Shown: piece after piece, positions 13,937 to 21,801 of the stretch | How positions within the stretch are numbered: position 1 is the stretch's first letter | Layout of the letters: every line of letters begins with the position of its first letter | DNA from: Oscillibacter sp. CAG:241 | GTDB taxonomy: Bacteria; Bacillota; Clostridia; Oscillospirales; Oscillospiraceae | Length of the DNA: 22,033 nucleotides | NCBI GenBank assembly: GCA_000435975.1 | Contig: FR884073.1 | Location: 1 to 22,033 of the forward strand | Direction: 5' to 3' | Notes under the pieces: model-generated | What the model was told of the DNA's origin: nothing | What the model saw: the letters and a program-made list of their open reading frames with translations, nothing else | The model's database searches: none | Translations under genes and position numbers: made by a program

Positions 13937-15448
13937 TTACTTGACGATCAGGGTCTTGCCGTCCATTTCCTGGGGAGTGGCCAGGCCCATCACATCCAGG
14001 ATGGTGGGGGCGATATCCGCCAGGCGGCCGGGGCGCAGCTCGTTGCCTGCGCCGCACAGGATGAAGGGCACCAGGTTGGTGGTGTGGGCGGTCATGGGGC
14101 TGCCGTCGGGCTGGAGCATGACCTCGGCGTTGCCGTGGTCCGCCGTGACCATGGCGATGCCGCCCATTTTCAGGGTGGCCTCCACCACACGGCCCACGCA
14201 GGTGTCCACCGTCTCCACGGCCTTGACAGCCGCCTGGAGAACGCCGGTGTGGCCCACCATGTCGCAGTTGGCGAAGTTCAGGATGATCACGTCATACGCG
14301 CCGGAGTTGATGCGCTCGATGCACTTGTCGCACACCTCATAGGCACTCATCTCGGGCTGGAGATCGTAGGTGGCCACCTTGGGGGAGGGCACCAGCACCC
14401 GGTCCTCGCCGGGGTACTGCTTTTCCACGCCGCCATTGAAGAAGAAGGTGACATGGGCGTACTTCTCCGTTTCGGCGATGCGCAGCTGGGTCATGCCCAT
14501 GGCGCTGAGGTATTCGCCCAGGCCGTTTTTCACGGGGATACGGGGCCAGGCCACCAGCACGTTGGGCATGGAGGCGTCGTACTCGGTGTTGCAGACGTAG
14601 GTGGTGGGGAAGAACTCCCGCTGGAAGCCGTCAAACTCCGGGTCCACGATGGCACGGGTGATTTCCCGGGCCCGGTCGGGGCGGAAGTTGAAGAAGATGA
14701 TGCTGTCGTTGTCGGAAATGGTGCCGTCCGGGTCGCAGACCACCGGCTCCATAAACTCGTCGGTGACGTCGTTTTCATAGGACTGGGCCACGGCGTCCAC
14801 CGGGTCGGGATTCTGGATGCCCTCGCCATAGACCATGGCGTCGTAGGCCAGCTGCACCCGCTCCCAGCGGTTGTCCCGGTCCATGGCGTAATACCGGCCC
14901 ATGACGGTGGCGATTTTTCCCACGCCCAGGGCCCGGCACTTTTCCTGGCAATCGGCCACGAAGCCCTTGCCGCTGGTGGGGGACACGTCCCGCCCGTCCA
15001 GAAACGCGTGGACATACACCCGGGTCAGACCCTTGTTCCTGGCCATTTGCAGCAGGGCGTACAGGTGCTGGATGTGGGAGTGGACGCCGCCGTCGGACAG
15101 CAGTCCGTACAGGTGCAGGCTGGAGCCCTTTTCCAGGCAGTCGTCCATGGCCTTGTTGTAGGCGGCGTTTTCAAAGAAGCTGCCATCGTCGATGGCGCGG
15201 GAGATGCGGGGCAGGTCCTGGAACACCACCCGGCCGCCGCCGATGTTGGTGTGGCCCACCTCGCTGTTGCCCATCTGCCCGGCGGGCAGACCCACGTCCA
15301 GGCCGCTGGCGGACAGGGTGGTATGGGCATATTCGGCAAACAGCCGGTCCAGCTGGGGCGTTTGGGCCAGGCTGACGGCATTGCCGGGGCCGGGGTCCGT
15401 CAGGCCGAAGCCGTCCATGATGATCAGGGTAGTAGGCGCCTTGTTCAT
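13937..15448 (-). CDS. gpmI: 2,3-bisphosphoglycerate-independent phosphoglycerate mutase
   Basis: This 503-residue dimetal (Mn) enzyme interconverts 3- and 2-phosphoglycerate in lower glycolysis. The alkaline-phosphatase-type metal site is seen in LIIMDGFGL (Asp12) and in GQMGNSEVGHTN, where Ser62 is the phosphorylated nucleophile. Later metal-site motifs include VHSHIQHLYAL and HAFLDGRDVSP, then NFANCDMVGHTG, and VTADHGNAEVM near the C-terminus. The length is normal. It is the last gene of the trmL-pgk-tpiA-gpmI operon, 23 bases after tpiA, with AGGAGG before ATG 15448. Its transcript ends at the hairpin at 13886. Confidence 0.97.
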   Translation of the reverse strand: MNKAPTTLIIMDGFGLTDPGPGNAVSLAQTPQLDRLFAEYAHTTLSASGLDVGLPAGQMGNSEVGHTNIGGGRVVFQDLPRISRAIDDGSFFENAAYNKAMDDCLEKGSSLHLYGLLSDGGVHSHIQHLYALLQMARNKGLTRVYVHAFLDGRDVSPTSGKGFVADCQEKCRALGVGKIATVMGRYYAMDRDNRWERVQLAYDAMVYGEGIQNPDPVDAVAQSYENDVTDEFMEPVVCDPDGTISDNDSIIFFNFRPDRAREITRAIVDPEFDGFQREFFPTTYVCNTEYDASMPNVLVAWPRIPVKNGLGEYLSAMGMTQLRIAETEKYAHVTFFFNGGVEKQYPGEDRVLVPSPKVATYDLQPEMSAYEVCDKCIERINSGAYDVIILNFANCDMVGHTGVLQAAVKAVETVDTCVGRVVEATLKMGGIAMVTADHGNAEVMLQPDGSPMTAHTTNLVPFILCGAGNELRPGRLADIAPTILDVMGLATPQEMDGKTLIVK

Positions 15449-15471
15449 TGCGGAACCTCCTGTCGTTTCGC

Positions 15472-16245
15472 TTAGTCCTGGTTGGCGGCGTTGATGATCT
15501 CCACAAAGTCGGCGGGCTTCAGGGCCGCACCGCCGATGAGGCCGCCGTCGATATCGGGCTGGGCCAGCAGCTCGGCGGCGTTGCCGGGCTTCATGGAGCC
15601 GCCATACTGGATGGTGATGGAGCGGGCGATACGGGCGCCGTACAGATGGCGCACGGTGGTGCGGATCGAGGTGCAGACCTCGGCGGCCTGCTCGGCGGTG
15701 GCGGTCTTGCCGGTGCCAATGGCCCAGATGGGCTCATAGGCGATGACGCACTTGCGCAGCTTCTCGGCGGGCACACCGGCCAGGGCGGACTTCACCTGCA
15801 GGGCGATGAGCTCCATGGTGATGCCCAGCTCCCGCTGCTCCAGGCTCTCGCCCACGCAGATAATGGGGTGCAGCCCGGCCTCCAGAGCGGCCAGAACCTT
15901 CTTGTTGACGGTGAAATCCGTTTCGCCGAAATACTGGCGGCGCTCGGAATGGCCGATGATGACGTACTTGACGCCCAGGTCCTTCAGCATATCGGCGGAC
16001 ACCTCGCCGGTGTAGGCCCCGGACTTTTCATAGAACAGGTTCTGAGCGCCCACGGAAATGCGCAGGTCCTTGAAGGCCTTCAGAGCGGTGGGAATGTTGA
16101 CAAAGGGGACGCATACCACCACGTCGCACCACTTGGCGCGGGGCATGATAGCCTTGATGTCCTCGGCAAACTTTTTGGTGTCGCTGGCGGTCATGTTCAT
16201 TTTCCAGTTGCCGGCGATAATGGTCTTGCGATATCTGCGATTCAT
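15472..16245 (-). CDS. tpiA: Triosephosphate isomerase
   Basis: This 257-residue TIM-barrel enzyme interconverts dihydroxyacetone phosphate and glyceraldehyde 3-phosphate. The active-site residues are intact: Asn13 and Lys15 in AGNWKMN, His99 in IIGHSERR, and Glu171 in AYEPIWAIGTGK, the start of the flexible phosphate-gripping loop. The C-terminal phosphate-binding part QYGGSMKP and GGLIGGAAL is present. The length is standard. AGAGGAG precedes ATG 16245; the gene lies 66 bases after pgk with no obvious terminator between, so it is cotranscribed. Confidence 0.97.
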   Translation of the reverse strand: MNRRYRKTIIAGNWKMNMTASDTKKFAEDIKAIMPRAKWCDVVVCVPFVNIPTALKAFKDLRISVGAQNLFYEKSGAYTGEVSADMLKDLGVKYVIIGHSERRQYFGETDFTVNKKVLAALEAGLHPIICVGESLEQRELGITMELIALQVKSALAGVPAEKLRKCVIAYEPIWAIGTGKTATAEQAAEVCTSIRTTVRHLYGARIARSITIQYGGSMKPGNAAELLAQPDIDGGLIGGAALKPADFVEIINAANQD

Positions 16246-16311
16246 GATGCTTGTTACTCCTCTTACCTAATAATATATTCTCGAAGGGAGGAAGGGGTTC
16301 CTCCCCTGGCG

Positions 16312-17505
16312 TTACTTATCCAGCAGGCAGGCCACGCCCGGCAGCTCGATGCCCTCCAGAAACTCCAGGGACGCGCCGCCGCCGGTGGAGATGTGGGTGA
16401 TCCTGTCGGCAAAGCCCATCTGCTCCACCGCCGCCGCGCTGTCGCCGCCGCCCACGATGGTCACGGCGCCGCTGTCGGCCAGGGCCTGGGCCATAGCCCG
16501 GGTACCGGCGGCAAACTTTTCAAATTCGAACACGCCCATGGGGCCGTTCCACACAACGGTGCCCGCGCCCCGGACGGCGGCGCAGAAGGTGCGGATGGTC
16601 TCCGGCCCGATGTCCAGGCCTTCCATATCGTCGGGGATGGCGTCGGTGGGCACCACAAGGCTGTCGGCGTCGGCGGAAAACTCCGCCGCGGCCACGGTAT
16701 CGGTGGGCAGAAGCAGCTGCACGCCCCGGTCCTTGGCCTTCCGGAGCATCTCCAGGGCATAGTCCAGCTTATCCGGCTCGCACAGGCTCTTGCCGATGGA
16801 GCCGCCCTGGGCCCGGGCAAACGTATAGGCCATGCCGCCGCCAATGATGATGGTGTCGGCCTTTTCCAGCAGGTTGTTGATGACGCCGATCTTGTCGGAC
16901 ACCTTGGCCCCGCCCAGCACGGCCACGAAGGGACGCTTGGGGTTCTCCAGAGCACCGCCCATGATCTCCAGCTCCCGGGCCACCAGCAGGCCGGACACGG
17001 CAGGCAGGAAGGCTGCCACACCGGCGGTGGAGGCGTGGGCCCGGTGCACGGTGCCGAAGGCGTCGGAAACATACAGCTCTGCCATGGAGGCAAGCTCCCG
17101 GGCAAACTCGGGGTCGTTCTTCTCCTCGCGGGGGTCAAAGCGCAGGTTCTCCAGCAGCATGATCTGGCCGCCCTGCAGGGCCGCAGCCTTGGCCTTGGCA
17201 TCCTCGCCCACGATGTCCTTGGCAAAAATGACCTCCTGGCCCAGCAGCTGGCTCAGCCGCTCCGCCACAGGCCGCAGCGTCAGACTGTCCTTCCACTGCC
17301 CCTTGGGCTTGCCAAGATGAGAGCAGGCAATGACCGCCGCGCCCCGCTCCAGCAGATACCGGATGGTGGGAAGACTGGCCACAATGCGCTTGTCGCTGGT
17401 GATGGCGTGGGTCTCCTTATCCTGGGGCACGTTGAAATCGCAGCGCAGCAGGATCTTCTTGCCTGCCACGTCCACGTCCATGATGGTTTTCTTATTGTAA
17501 TTCAT
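16312..17505 (-). CDS. pgk: Phosphoglycerate kinase
   Basis: This 397-residue cytosolic kinase makes ATP from 1,3-bisphosphoglycerate. The N-terminal substrate half shows LLRCDFNVPQ, SHLGKPKG, LLENLRF and the basic-patch segment TVHRAHAS; the nucleotide half shows VLGGAKVSDKIGVINNLLEK, VWNGPMGVFEF and IVGGGDSAAAV. ATG 17505 (MNYNKKTIMDVDVAGKK) is preferred to an upstream in-frame ATG at 17538, because AAGGAG lies just before it and the family begins there; the longer form would add 11 unconserved residues. It follows trmL by 40 bases and heads the glycolytic part of the operon. No gapA is present upstream, unlike many gapA-pgk-tpi-gpm clusters. Confidence 0.96.
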   Translation of the reverse strand: MNYNKKTIMDVDVAGKKILLRCDFNVPQDKETHAITSDKRIVASLPTIRYLLERGAAVIACSHLGKPKGQWKDSLTLRPVAERLSQLLGQEVIFAKDIVGEDAKAKAAALQGGQIMLLENLRFDPREEKNDPEFARELASMAELYVSDAFGTVHRAHASTAGVAAFLPAVSGLLVARELEIMGGALENPKRPFVAVLGGAKVSDKIGVINNLLEKADTIIIGGGMAYTFARAQGGSIGKSLCEPDKLDYALEMLRKAKDRGVQLLLPTDTVAAAEFSADADSLVVPTDAIPDDMEGLDIGPETIRTFCAAVRGAGTVVWNGPMGVFEFEKFAAGTRAMAQALADSGAVTIVGGGDSAAAVEQMGFADRITHISTGGGASLEFLEGIELPGVACLLDK

Positions 17506-17545
17506 ATCGGTACGCTCCTTTATGAAAATAATACTCAATTTGTAC

Positions 17546-18034
17546 TCACTTTGCCATTTCCCCGCAGCGCATCAACCCCGGGAACTCCTGCTGCCGCAGC
17601 GCCTCGTAGGTCAGCACCGCCACGGAGTTGCTGAGATTCAGGCTCCGGGCCGGGGACACCATGGGCAGGCGGATGCAGCGATCATAGTGGGCCGTGCGGA
17701 ATGCTTCCGGCAGACCCGCCGTCTCCTTGCCGAAGAACAGCCAGCAGCCCTCCCGGAACCGGGCCTGGCAGTAATCCTGGGGGGCCTTGGTGGTGGCCAG
17801 CCACAGGTCGTCCGCCGCCTCCGGGTGCTTCCGGAAGAAATCGTCCAGGCTCTCATAGTCGAATACCCGGACCAGGTGCCAGTAATCCAGGCCGGCGCGC
17901 TTCACCGCCCGGTCGGAGATGTCGAAGCCCAACGGGCGGATCAGATGCAGATCACAGCCGGTGGCCGCACAGGTGCGGGCAATATTCCCGCAGTTCTGGG
18001 GGATTTCCGGCTCAACCAGAACAATATGCACCAT
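17546..18034 (-). CDS. trmL: tRNA (cytidine(34)-2'-O)-methyltransferase
   Basis: This 162-residue SPOUT-class enzyme uses SAM to methylate the 2'-OH of the wobble residue (C34 or cmnm5U34) in leucine tRNAs. The N-terminal motif IVLVEPEIPQNCGNIARTC and the C-terminal deep knot (FGKETAGLP, then IRLPMVSPARSLNLSNSVAV, about 101-140) are both clear and identify the TrmL family. ATG 18034 is chosen because the family begins at MVHIVLVEPEIP; an upstream in-frame ATG would add 24 unconserved residues. GAAGGGAG lies before it. It is the first gene of the unit with pgk, tpiA and gpmI. Confidence 0.94.
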   Translation of the reverse strand: MVHIVLVEPEIPQNCGNIARTCAATGCDLHLIRPLGFDISDRAVKRAGLDYWHLVRVFDYESLDDFFRKHPEAADDLWLATTKAPQDYCQARFREGCWLFFGKETAGLPEAFRTAHYDRCIRLPMVSPARSLNLSNSVAVLTYEALRQQEFPGLMRCGEMAK

Positions 18035-18077
18035 CTTTCCGTCGCTCCCTTCGGCACCTGCCTGACATGACCAGCCT

Positions 18078-18106
18078 ATTGTAATGCAATTCCCTAAAGA
18101 ATGCAA
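18078..18106 (-). promoter_or_regulatory. Sigma-A promoter of the trmL-pgk-tpiA-gpmI operon
   Basis: Read on the minus strand: TTGCAT (18101-18106), 17 bases, TACAAT (18078-18083), about 44 bases before the trmL start. It appears to be the only strong promoter for the whole glycolytic unit. Confidence 0.72.
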
Positions 18107-18247
18107 CTGGAAATTGTTAATTCTGGGTATTTTTTCTTAAAAGTACAAAAATATGCAGGTGAATTGTAAGGGTTTTCTTGATTTTTGCGGCACTGGAAAA
18201 TTATTGCCAGAAAAAAACGCAAAAATACTGGATTTTCACGCAGAGCA

Positions 18248-18256
18248 TGATATAAT
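18248..18256 (+). promoter_or_regulatory. Extended -10 promoter of the glmU-like gene
   Basis: TGA plus a perfect TATAAT (18251-18256) forms an extended -10 element, 31 bases before ATG 18288. The -35 region (CTGGAT at 18228-18233) is poor. AAAGGGGG (18271-18278) is the ribosome site. Confidence 0.7.
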
Positions 18257-18287
18257 GGAATTAACTATAGAAAGGGGGATGGTTCCC

Positions 18288-19433
18288 ATGAACTGTAAAA
18301 TTGCGATTTTCGACCTGAAGGGCGCTTTGGCCCCCGAGGATCAACCGCTGATGCTGGAGCCTGTCCTGTTTTGTCCGGTGCTGACCTGGATGGCGCAGGA
18401 ATTGATGTGCTGCGGTGTGCAGCGGTATTTTATTGTCTGCCGGGAAAACTGGCGGGAGGAGGCCCGGGAGGCGCTCCAGGGCTTCGACGCAGAATTTTTC
18501 GACGATGTCCCGGCGGCGCTTTCTGCCGCCGAGGAGGACGTGATGGTAGTTCCCGGGCCTGTGGTACCGGTATACGGACCGGAGGACCGGAACGTATACG
18601 CCGCCGATGCGGCGGTGCTGCGCTCCCGGCTGCGGGAGGGTACGTCCCTGACCGACTGCCCGGCGGAAGCCGTGGGCGTCCGCGCCCTGTGGCAGCCCCG
18701 GGAGCAGGCTCCTGCGTTCCGGGCCTTTTCTTCGGCGGCGGAGCTGAACGCCGCCATGCCCGCTGCCCGTGAGCTGCTGATGCGCCGCATGGCATCCAAC
18801 GGCGTCACCGTGGTGGACCCCGTCAACACCTATGTGGACCCTCGCTGCTCCGTGGCTCCCGGCGTGACCCTGCTGCCGGGCACCATCCTGCGGGGACACA
18901 CCGCCATCGCTGCGGGCTGCGAGATCGGCCCCAATTCCATGGTGCGGGACTGCATCGTGGGGGAGGGGACCACCGTCAATGCCTCGCAGGTCAATGAGAG
19001 CACCATCGGCAGCCACACCACCGTGGGGCCCTTCACCTATGTCCGTCCCGGCTGCCGCATCGGCGACCACTGCCGGGTGGGGGACTTTGTGGAGGTGAAG
19101 AACTCCGTCATCGGCGACGGCACCAAGATCAGCCATCTGACCTATGTGGGCGACAGCGACGTGGGCCGGCGGGTGAACTTTGGCTGCGGCACCGTTACCA
19201 CCAACTATGACGGGCATAAGAAGTTCCGCTGCACCATCGGCGACGACGCATTCCTGGGCTGCAATACCAACCTCATCGCGCCCGTCACCGTGGGGGACCG
19301 GGCCTATACCGCCGCCGGGTCCACCGTTACCGACAACGTGCCCGACGGAGCCCTGGCCATTGCCCGGGCCCGGCAGACCAACAAGGAGGGCTGGGCCGAC
19401 CGGCTGCGGGCCCTGTGGAAAAAGAACCAGTGA
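18288..19433 (+). CDS. glmU: GlmU-like protein: acetyltransferase domain with degenerate uridylyltransferase domain
   Basis: This 381-residue protein has a normal GlmU C-terminal half and an abnormal N-terminal half. The left-handed beta-helix (about 172-365) carries the acetyltransferase residues: Arg253 in YVRPG, Lys271 in VEVKNS, catalytic His283 in ISHLTYVGD, Asn306 in NYDG. It should make N-acetylglucosamine-1-phosphate from glucosamine-1-phosphate. Canonical GlmU is about 456 residues, with a ~230-residue pyrophosphorylase domain starting LAAGxGTRM. Here only ~160 residues remain, the opening reads AIFDLKGALAPEDQP, and the UTP-binding glycine/arginine signature is missing. The uridylyltransferase step is therefore probably not catalysed by this protein. 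ATG 18288 is preferred over ATG 18279, which lies too close to the ribosome site. The neighbours prs and pth match the classic Firmicute order. Confidence 0.85.
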   Translation: MNCKIAIFDLKGALAPEDQPLMLEPVLFCPVLTWMAQELMCCGVQRYFIVCRENWREEAREALQGFDAEFFDDVPAALSAAEEDVMVVPGPVVPVYGPEDRNVYAADAAVLRSRLREGTSLTDCPAEAVGVRALWQPREQAPAFRAFSSAAELNAAMPAARELLMRRMASNGVTVVDPVNTYVDPRCSVAPGVTLLPGTILRGHTAIAAGCEIGPNSMVRDCIVGEGTTVNASQVNESTIGSHTTVGPFTYVRPGCRIGDHCRVGDFVEVKNSVIGDGTKISHLTYVGDSDVGRRVNFGCGTVTTNYDGHKKFRCTIGDDAFLGCNTNLIAPVTVGDRAYTAAGSTVTDNVPDGALAIARARQTNKEGWADRLRALWKKNQ

Positions 19434-19512
19434 GTATCGGCGCCAGCCGTCTCAAATACATCAACACCAAGAGAGATTTTTTTGAGTAAGATAGAAAGCG
19501 AGTGTGTAGAAA

Positions 19513-20472
19513 ATGATTTCTCATGGCAAGGACATCAAGGTGTTCACCGGTAACTCCAACCCCGCCCTGGCAAAGGAGATCTGCCAGGTCATCGGCACCA
19601 AGTTGGGCGAGTCCGAGGTCAAGACCTTCGCCGACGGCGAAGTGTCCGTCTCCCTGTATGAGACTGTCCGCGGCAGCGACGTGTTCCTCATCAACTCCAC
19701 CTGCAAGCCGGTCAATGACAGCCTCATGGAGCTGCTGATCATGATCGACGCCTGCCGCCGCGCCTCCGCCGGCCGCATCACCGCCGTGATTCCCTATTTC
19801 GGCTATGCCCGTCAGGACCGCAAGGCCAAGAGCCGCGACCCTATCTCCGCCAAGCTGGTGGCCAACATGATCGTGGCCGCAGGCGCGGACCGCGTGCTGA
19901 CCATGGACCTGCATGCCAGCCAGATCCAGGGCTTCTTTGATATCCCTGTGGACAATCTGCTGGGTAACCCCGTGTTTGTAGACTACTACGCCAAGAAGTT
20001 CGGTGAGCGCGCCGAGGACATGGTGGTGGTTTCTCCCGATGTGGGCTCCGTGGCCCGGGCCCGCACCTTTGCCCAGAAGCTGCATATGAGCCTTGCCATC
20101 GTGGATAAGCGCCGCCAGAAGGCCAACCAGTGCGAGGTCATGAACGTTATCGGCGACGTGGCCGGAAAAGACTGCATCCTGTTCGACGACATGGTGGATA
20201 CCGCCGGCTCCCTGTGCAACGCCGCCAAGGCCATCGTGGAGGTGGGCGGCGCCAAGAGCGTGTATGCCTGCGCCAGCCACGGCGTGCTGTCCGGCCCCGC
20301 TCTGGAGCGGCTGGAGAACAGCAGCATCACGGAGCTGGCTCTGCTGAATACCATTCCCGAGACCCAGGGCGCCGGGTGCAGCAAGATCAAGTATCTGTCC
20401 GTTGCTCCCATGTTCGGCGAGGCCATTGAGCGCATTTATCAGGAAATTTCCATCTCCAAGCTGTTCAACTGA
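19513..20472 (+). CDS. prs: Ribose-phosphate pyrophosphokinase (PRPP synthetase)
   Basis: This 319-residue class I enzyme makes PRPP from ribose 5-phosphate and ATP for nucleotide, His, Trp and NAD synthesis. Motifs in order: FTGNSNPALA, FADGEVSVSLYETVRG, PYFGYARQDRK (ATP contact), SRDPISAKLVA, TMDLHASQIQGFFDIPVD with His134, the flexible-loop lysine/arginine segment VVVSPDVGSVARAR, and the PRPP-binding loop DDMVDTAGSL (225-234). The length is standard. The ribosome site upstream of ATG 19513 (AGAAAGCGAG) is weaker than its neighbours'. It lies 79 bases after glmU and ends just before a terminator/promoter overlap at 20485. Confidence 0.97.
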   Translation: MISHGKDIKVFTGNSNPALAKEICQVIGTKLGESEVKTFADGEVSVSLYETVRGSDVFLINSTCKPVNDSLMELLIMIDACRRASAGRITAVIPYFGYARQDRKAKSRDPISAKLVANMIVAAGADRVLTMDLHASQIQGFFDIPVDNLLGNPVFVDYYAKKFGERAEDMVVVSPDVGSVARARTFAQKLHMSLAIVDKRRQKANQCEVMNVIGDVAGKDCILFDDMVDTAGSLCNAAKAIVEVGGAKSVYACASHGVLSGPALERLENSSITELALLNTIPETQGAGCSKIKYLSVAPMFGEAIERIYQEISISKLFN

Positions 20473-20490
20473 GAAAAGCTGTGCTATAAT
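20462..20490 (+). promoter_or_regulatory. Probable pth promoter overlapping the prs terminator
   Basis: TGTTCA (20462-20467), 17 bases, then TATAAT (20485-20490) preceded by TGC, an extended -10. The predicted start point (about 20496-20498) falls within the first arm of the terminator hairpin, so transcripts begun here would not form the stem. Confidence 0.5.
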
Positions 20491-20522
20491 AGTCGGGCGC
20501 TTTTGCGCCCGACTATATTTTT
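20489..20522 (+). terminator. Terminator after prs
   Basis: Arms 20489-20500 (ATAGTCGGGCGC) and 20505-20516 around the loop TTTT are perfectly complementary and followed by ATTTTT. It lies 16 bases after the prs stop. Confidence 0.85.
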
Positions 20523-20558
20523 GCACCGGAGCTTTCCGGCGACAAAGGATGTGACGCT

Positions 20559-21149
20559 ATGTTTTTTCATCGCAGCGGCGGCGGGGTGAGCTGGCTGCTG
20601 GTGGGCCTGGGGAATCCCGGGGCCAAGTATGCCAGCACCCGGCACAACATGGGCTTTCTGGCCCTGGACGGCCTGGCGGACCGGGAGGGCTTCCGCTTTA
20701 ACAAGCTGCGCTTCCGGGCCTGGACGGCTCAGTGGAAGGTGGGGGATCAGCAGGTGCTGGTGATGAAGCCCCAGACGTATATGAATCTGTCCGGCGAGTC
20801 TGTGGGCGAGGCGGCGCGGTTTTACAAGATCCCGGCGGACCATGTGCTGGTCATCAGCGACGACGTGTCCCTGCCGGCCGGAAAGCTGCGCATTCGGGCC
20901 GGGGGCAGCGCCGGAGGGCACAACGGGCTGAAGAACATCATCCAGCATCTGGGCACCGACCGATTCCCCCGGATCAAGGTGGGGGTAGGCTCTCCTCAGC
21001 AGGCGGACTATGACATGGTGGACTGGGTCATCGGCAAGCCCATGGGGGAGGATCAGAGGGCTCTGATGGAGGCCCTGGACCGGGCCGGTGAGGCGGCCAA
21101 GGTCCTGATTTCCGACGGCATCGACCGGGCTATGAACCGGTTCAATTGA
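20559..21149 (+). CDS. pth: Peptidyl-tRNA hydrolase
   Basis: This 196-residue enzyme releases tRNA from peptidyl-tRNAs that drop off ribosomes. The active site is intact: WLLVGLGNPGAKYASTRHN includes Asn19 and catalytic His29, PQTYMNLSG holds the substrate-binding asparagine, and VLVISDDVSLPAGKLRIR carries the acidic partner; GGSAGGHNGLKNI is the family glycine loop. The length is normal, with a short extra N-terminus (MFFHRSGGGVS). ATG 20559 follows AAAGGA (20544-20549). A GTG at 20586 would match the usual family start better but has no comparable ribosome site. It sits after prs as in Bacillus (glmU-prs-ctc-pth), without ctc. Confidence 0.95.
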   Translation: MFFHRSGGGVSWLLVGLGNPGAKYASTRHNMGFLALDGLADREGFRFNKLRFRAWTAQWKVGDQQVLVMKPQTYMNLSGESVGEAARFYKIPADHVLVISDDVSLPAGKLRIRAGGSAGGHNGLKNIIQHLGTDRFPRIKVGVGSPQQADYDMVDWVIGKPMGEDQRALMEALDRAGEAAKVLISDGIDRAMNRFN

Positions 21150-21187
21150 AGAATGCAGATCCATTCGTCAGCAAAATAGGCAAAAAG

Positions 21188-21219
21188 AGGGTCCCGCCGG
21201 ATGGCGGGACCCTTTTTTT
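21188..21219. terminator. Terminator between pth and the ACT-domain gene
   Basis: Arms 21188-21198 (AGGGTCCCGCC) and 21203-21213 around the loop GGAT, with AAAAA upstream and TTTTTTT downstream. Longer outer complementarity (TCAGCAAAA near 21169 with TTTTGCTGA near 21216) can extend the stem. It can terminate pth (plus) and the minus-strand gene ending at 21246. Confidence 0.88.
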
Positions 21220-21245
21220 GCTGATACTGCCTGCATATATTATGG

Positions 21246-21683
21246 TCAGGCGGCCTGGACCTCAAATTTCAGCACACCATCGGCCCCGGAAATGCGGGCC
21301 ATCATGGCCTCCAGATCCTCCACCATTTCGCTGGTCTCGGCGGAAATGGTGACGCCGGCGCAGCCATTGGTGGGGATGGTCTGGTTGATGGTGAGTATAT
21401 TTGCGCCGGAATTGGCAAAAATAGACAGGAAGTTGGACAGCACGCCGGGGTTATCCTTCAGCAGGGCGTAAAACGTGATGATGTGGCCGGCCTTCATGTC
21501 CTGGAAGGGCTGCACCGCGTCCTTGTACTTGTAAAACGCGCTGCGGCTGATGCCCACCATCCGGGCTGCCTCGCCCACGGTAGCCGCCTCGCCCACCTGG
21601 AGCATCCGGCGGGCCTCCGCCACCTTTATGAATACCTCCGGCAGGGCTTCTGCCGATACGATGTAATATTTCTGATTGCTCAT
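21246..21683 (-). CDS. UPF0735 ACT domain-containing protein (PheB-like)
   Basis: This 145-residue protein combines an N-terminal helix-turn-helix-like segment (about 20-55: LQVGEAATVGEAARMVGISR, then SAFYKYKDAV) with a C-terminal ACT domain (about 68-143: GHIITFYALLKDNPGVLSNF, then LSIFANSGANILTINQTIP). ACT domains bind amino acids. The family is conserved in Firmicutes and sometimes called PheB, though a phenylalanine role is not established here. GGAGG lies eight bases before ATG 21683. It is transcribed alone, divergent from the ytvI-like gene, and may be an amino-acid-responsive regulator; that is inference. Confidence 0.9.
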   Translation of the reverse strand: MSNQKYYIVSAEALPEVFIKVAEARRMLQVGEAATVGEAARMVGISRSAFYKYKDAVQPFQDMKAGHIITFYALLKDNPGVLSNFLSIFANSGANILTINQTIPTNGCAGVTISAETSEMVEDLEAMMARISGADGVLKFEVQAA

Positions 21684-21744
21684 GGCCGTAACCTCCGCTG
21701 ATGTTTCCGGCGGAAGCGTGCCTCCGCCGTTTCATTTAGCCTTT

Positions 21745-21773
21745 ATCATACCATGTGGCCTGACATAATACAA
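21745..21773 (-). promoter_or_regulatory. Sigma-A-like promoter of the ACT-domain gene
   Basis: Read on the minus strand: TTGTAT (21768-21773), 17 bases, TATGAT (21745-21750), about 62 bases before ATG 21683. Confidence 0.55.
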
Positions 21774-21801
21774 CTGTTTTCATGGGAAGGAGCTTACAAA
21801 A

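Noticed and set aside
21741..21775. A SigE/SigK-like sporulation promoter (CATAATAC) ahead of the ytvI-like gene
   Set aside because: The -10 lacks the final T and the -35 match is weak; the same bases are explained by the opposite-strand promoter.
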